NCBI RefSeq assembly: GCF_027244095.1
Contig: NC_069659.1
Span: 347,564,250-347,628,249, forward strand
DNA from: Hemicordylus capensis
Taxonomy: Eukaryota; Chordata; Lepidosauria; Squamata; Cordylidae
Length of the DNA: 64,000 bases
Direction of reading: 5' to 3'
Shown here piece by piece: positions 63,906 through 64,000 of the stretch. The notes under the pieces were generated by a model, which was not told where the DNA came from, ran no database searches, and saw nothing but the letters and a program-made list of their open reading frames with translations. Numbering within the stretch: position 1 is the stretch's first letter; each line of letters starts with the position of its first letter. Made by a program: the position numbers and the translations under genes.

Positions 63906-64000
63906 GCCCATCTGGCTCGCCCCTGCAGATTCTGAGAACACGCACATTTTGTTAGTCAGGATGTCAGCCAGTGTCTGCACGCCTAGTGTGGCATAGCTGC

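Noticed and set aside
1-64000. LTR retroelements or viral copies
   Set aside because: I found no paired long terminal repeats, primer-binding site or gag, pol or env-type text; all RT traces are of CR1 or L2 type.

Overview
The window looks like nuclear DNA of a squamate reptile, most likely a lizard. The argument rests on repeats. There are Sauria-type tRNA SINEs with a Bov-B-like 3' end, reptile-type CR1 and L2 LINEs, an R4/Dong-clade LINE, many hAT miniature elements with 8-bp target duplications, and a large family of 5S rRNA/tRNA-Ala chimeric SINEs. No database search was run, so family names rest on recognised protein motifs, promoter boxes, terminal repeats and target duplications. Repeat ends are accurate to a few bases only where a target duplication is quoted; elsewhere allow about 10-30 bases.

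I find no intact host protein-coding gene, no functional RNA gene, no CRISPR array and no LTR or viral element. The longest open frames lie in a pyrimidine-rich satellite at about 19.4-20.8 kb and are an artefact of base composition. Real coding traces are LINE remains: CR1 reverse transcriptase C-termini (16.2-17.3, 56.6-57.6, 61.8-62.5 kb), L2 endonuclease/linker/RT pieces (12.9-13.2, 29.9-31.4, 58.8-59.0 kb) and the R4 restriction-like endonuclease domain (25.65-26.0 kb). One unidentified coding-like patch lies at 18.2-18.5 kb on the minus strand.

Layout: 0-14 kb is dense in SINE, L2 and miniature-transposon copies. 14.2-15.7, 17.3-19.3, 21-24.6, 26.9-28.5, 32.2-34, 43.4-44.1, 46.5-47.4 and 50.6-52.6 kb are largely repeat-poor and could hold conserved non-coding DNA, which needs alignment to decide. 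19.4-20.8 kb is a satellite with a 172-bp higher-order period. 25.2-26.8 kb is a cluster of a foldback element, two R4 fragments and an L2 split by a Sauria SINE. 28.5-31.9 kb is a nest in which a 5S/tRNA SINE is split by a hAT element that itself holds a second hAT and an L2. 55.7-57.6 kb is a CR1 copy cut by two hAT elements with perfect 8-bp duplications.

Two non-autonomous families stand out. The first is a SINE with a tRNA-Ala body and CR1-like tail that occurs here as a monomer, as a dimer with an added 5S rRNA head and intact tRNA A box, and as a dimer whose tRNA A box is worn away. The second is a short L2-tailed element (called family T here) whose copies share one 5' boundary, so it is probably a discrete parasite of L2 rather than random L2 truncations.
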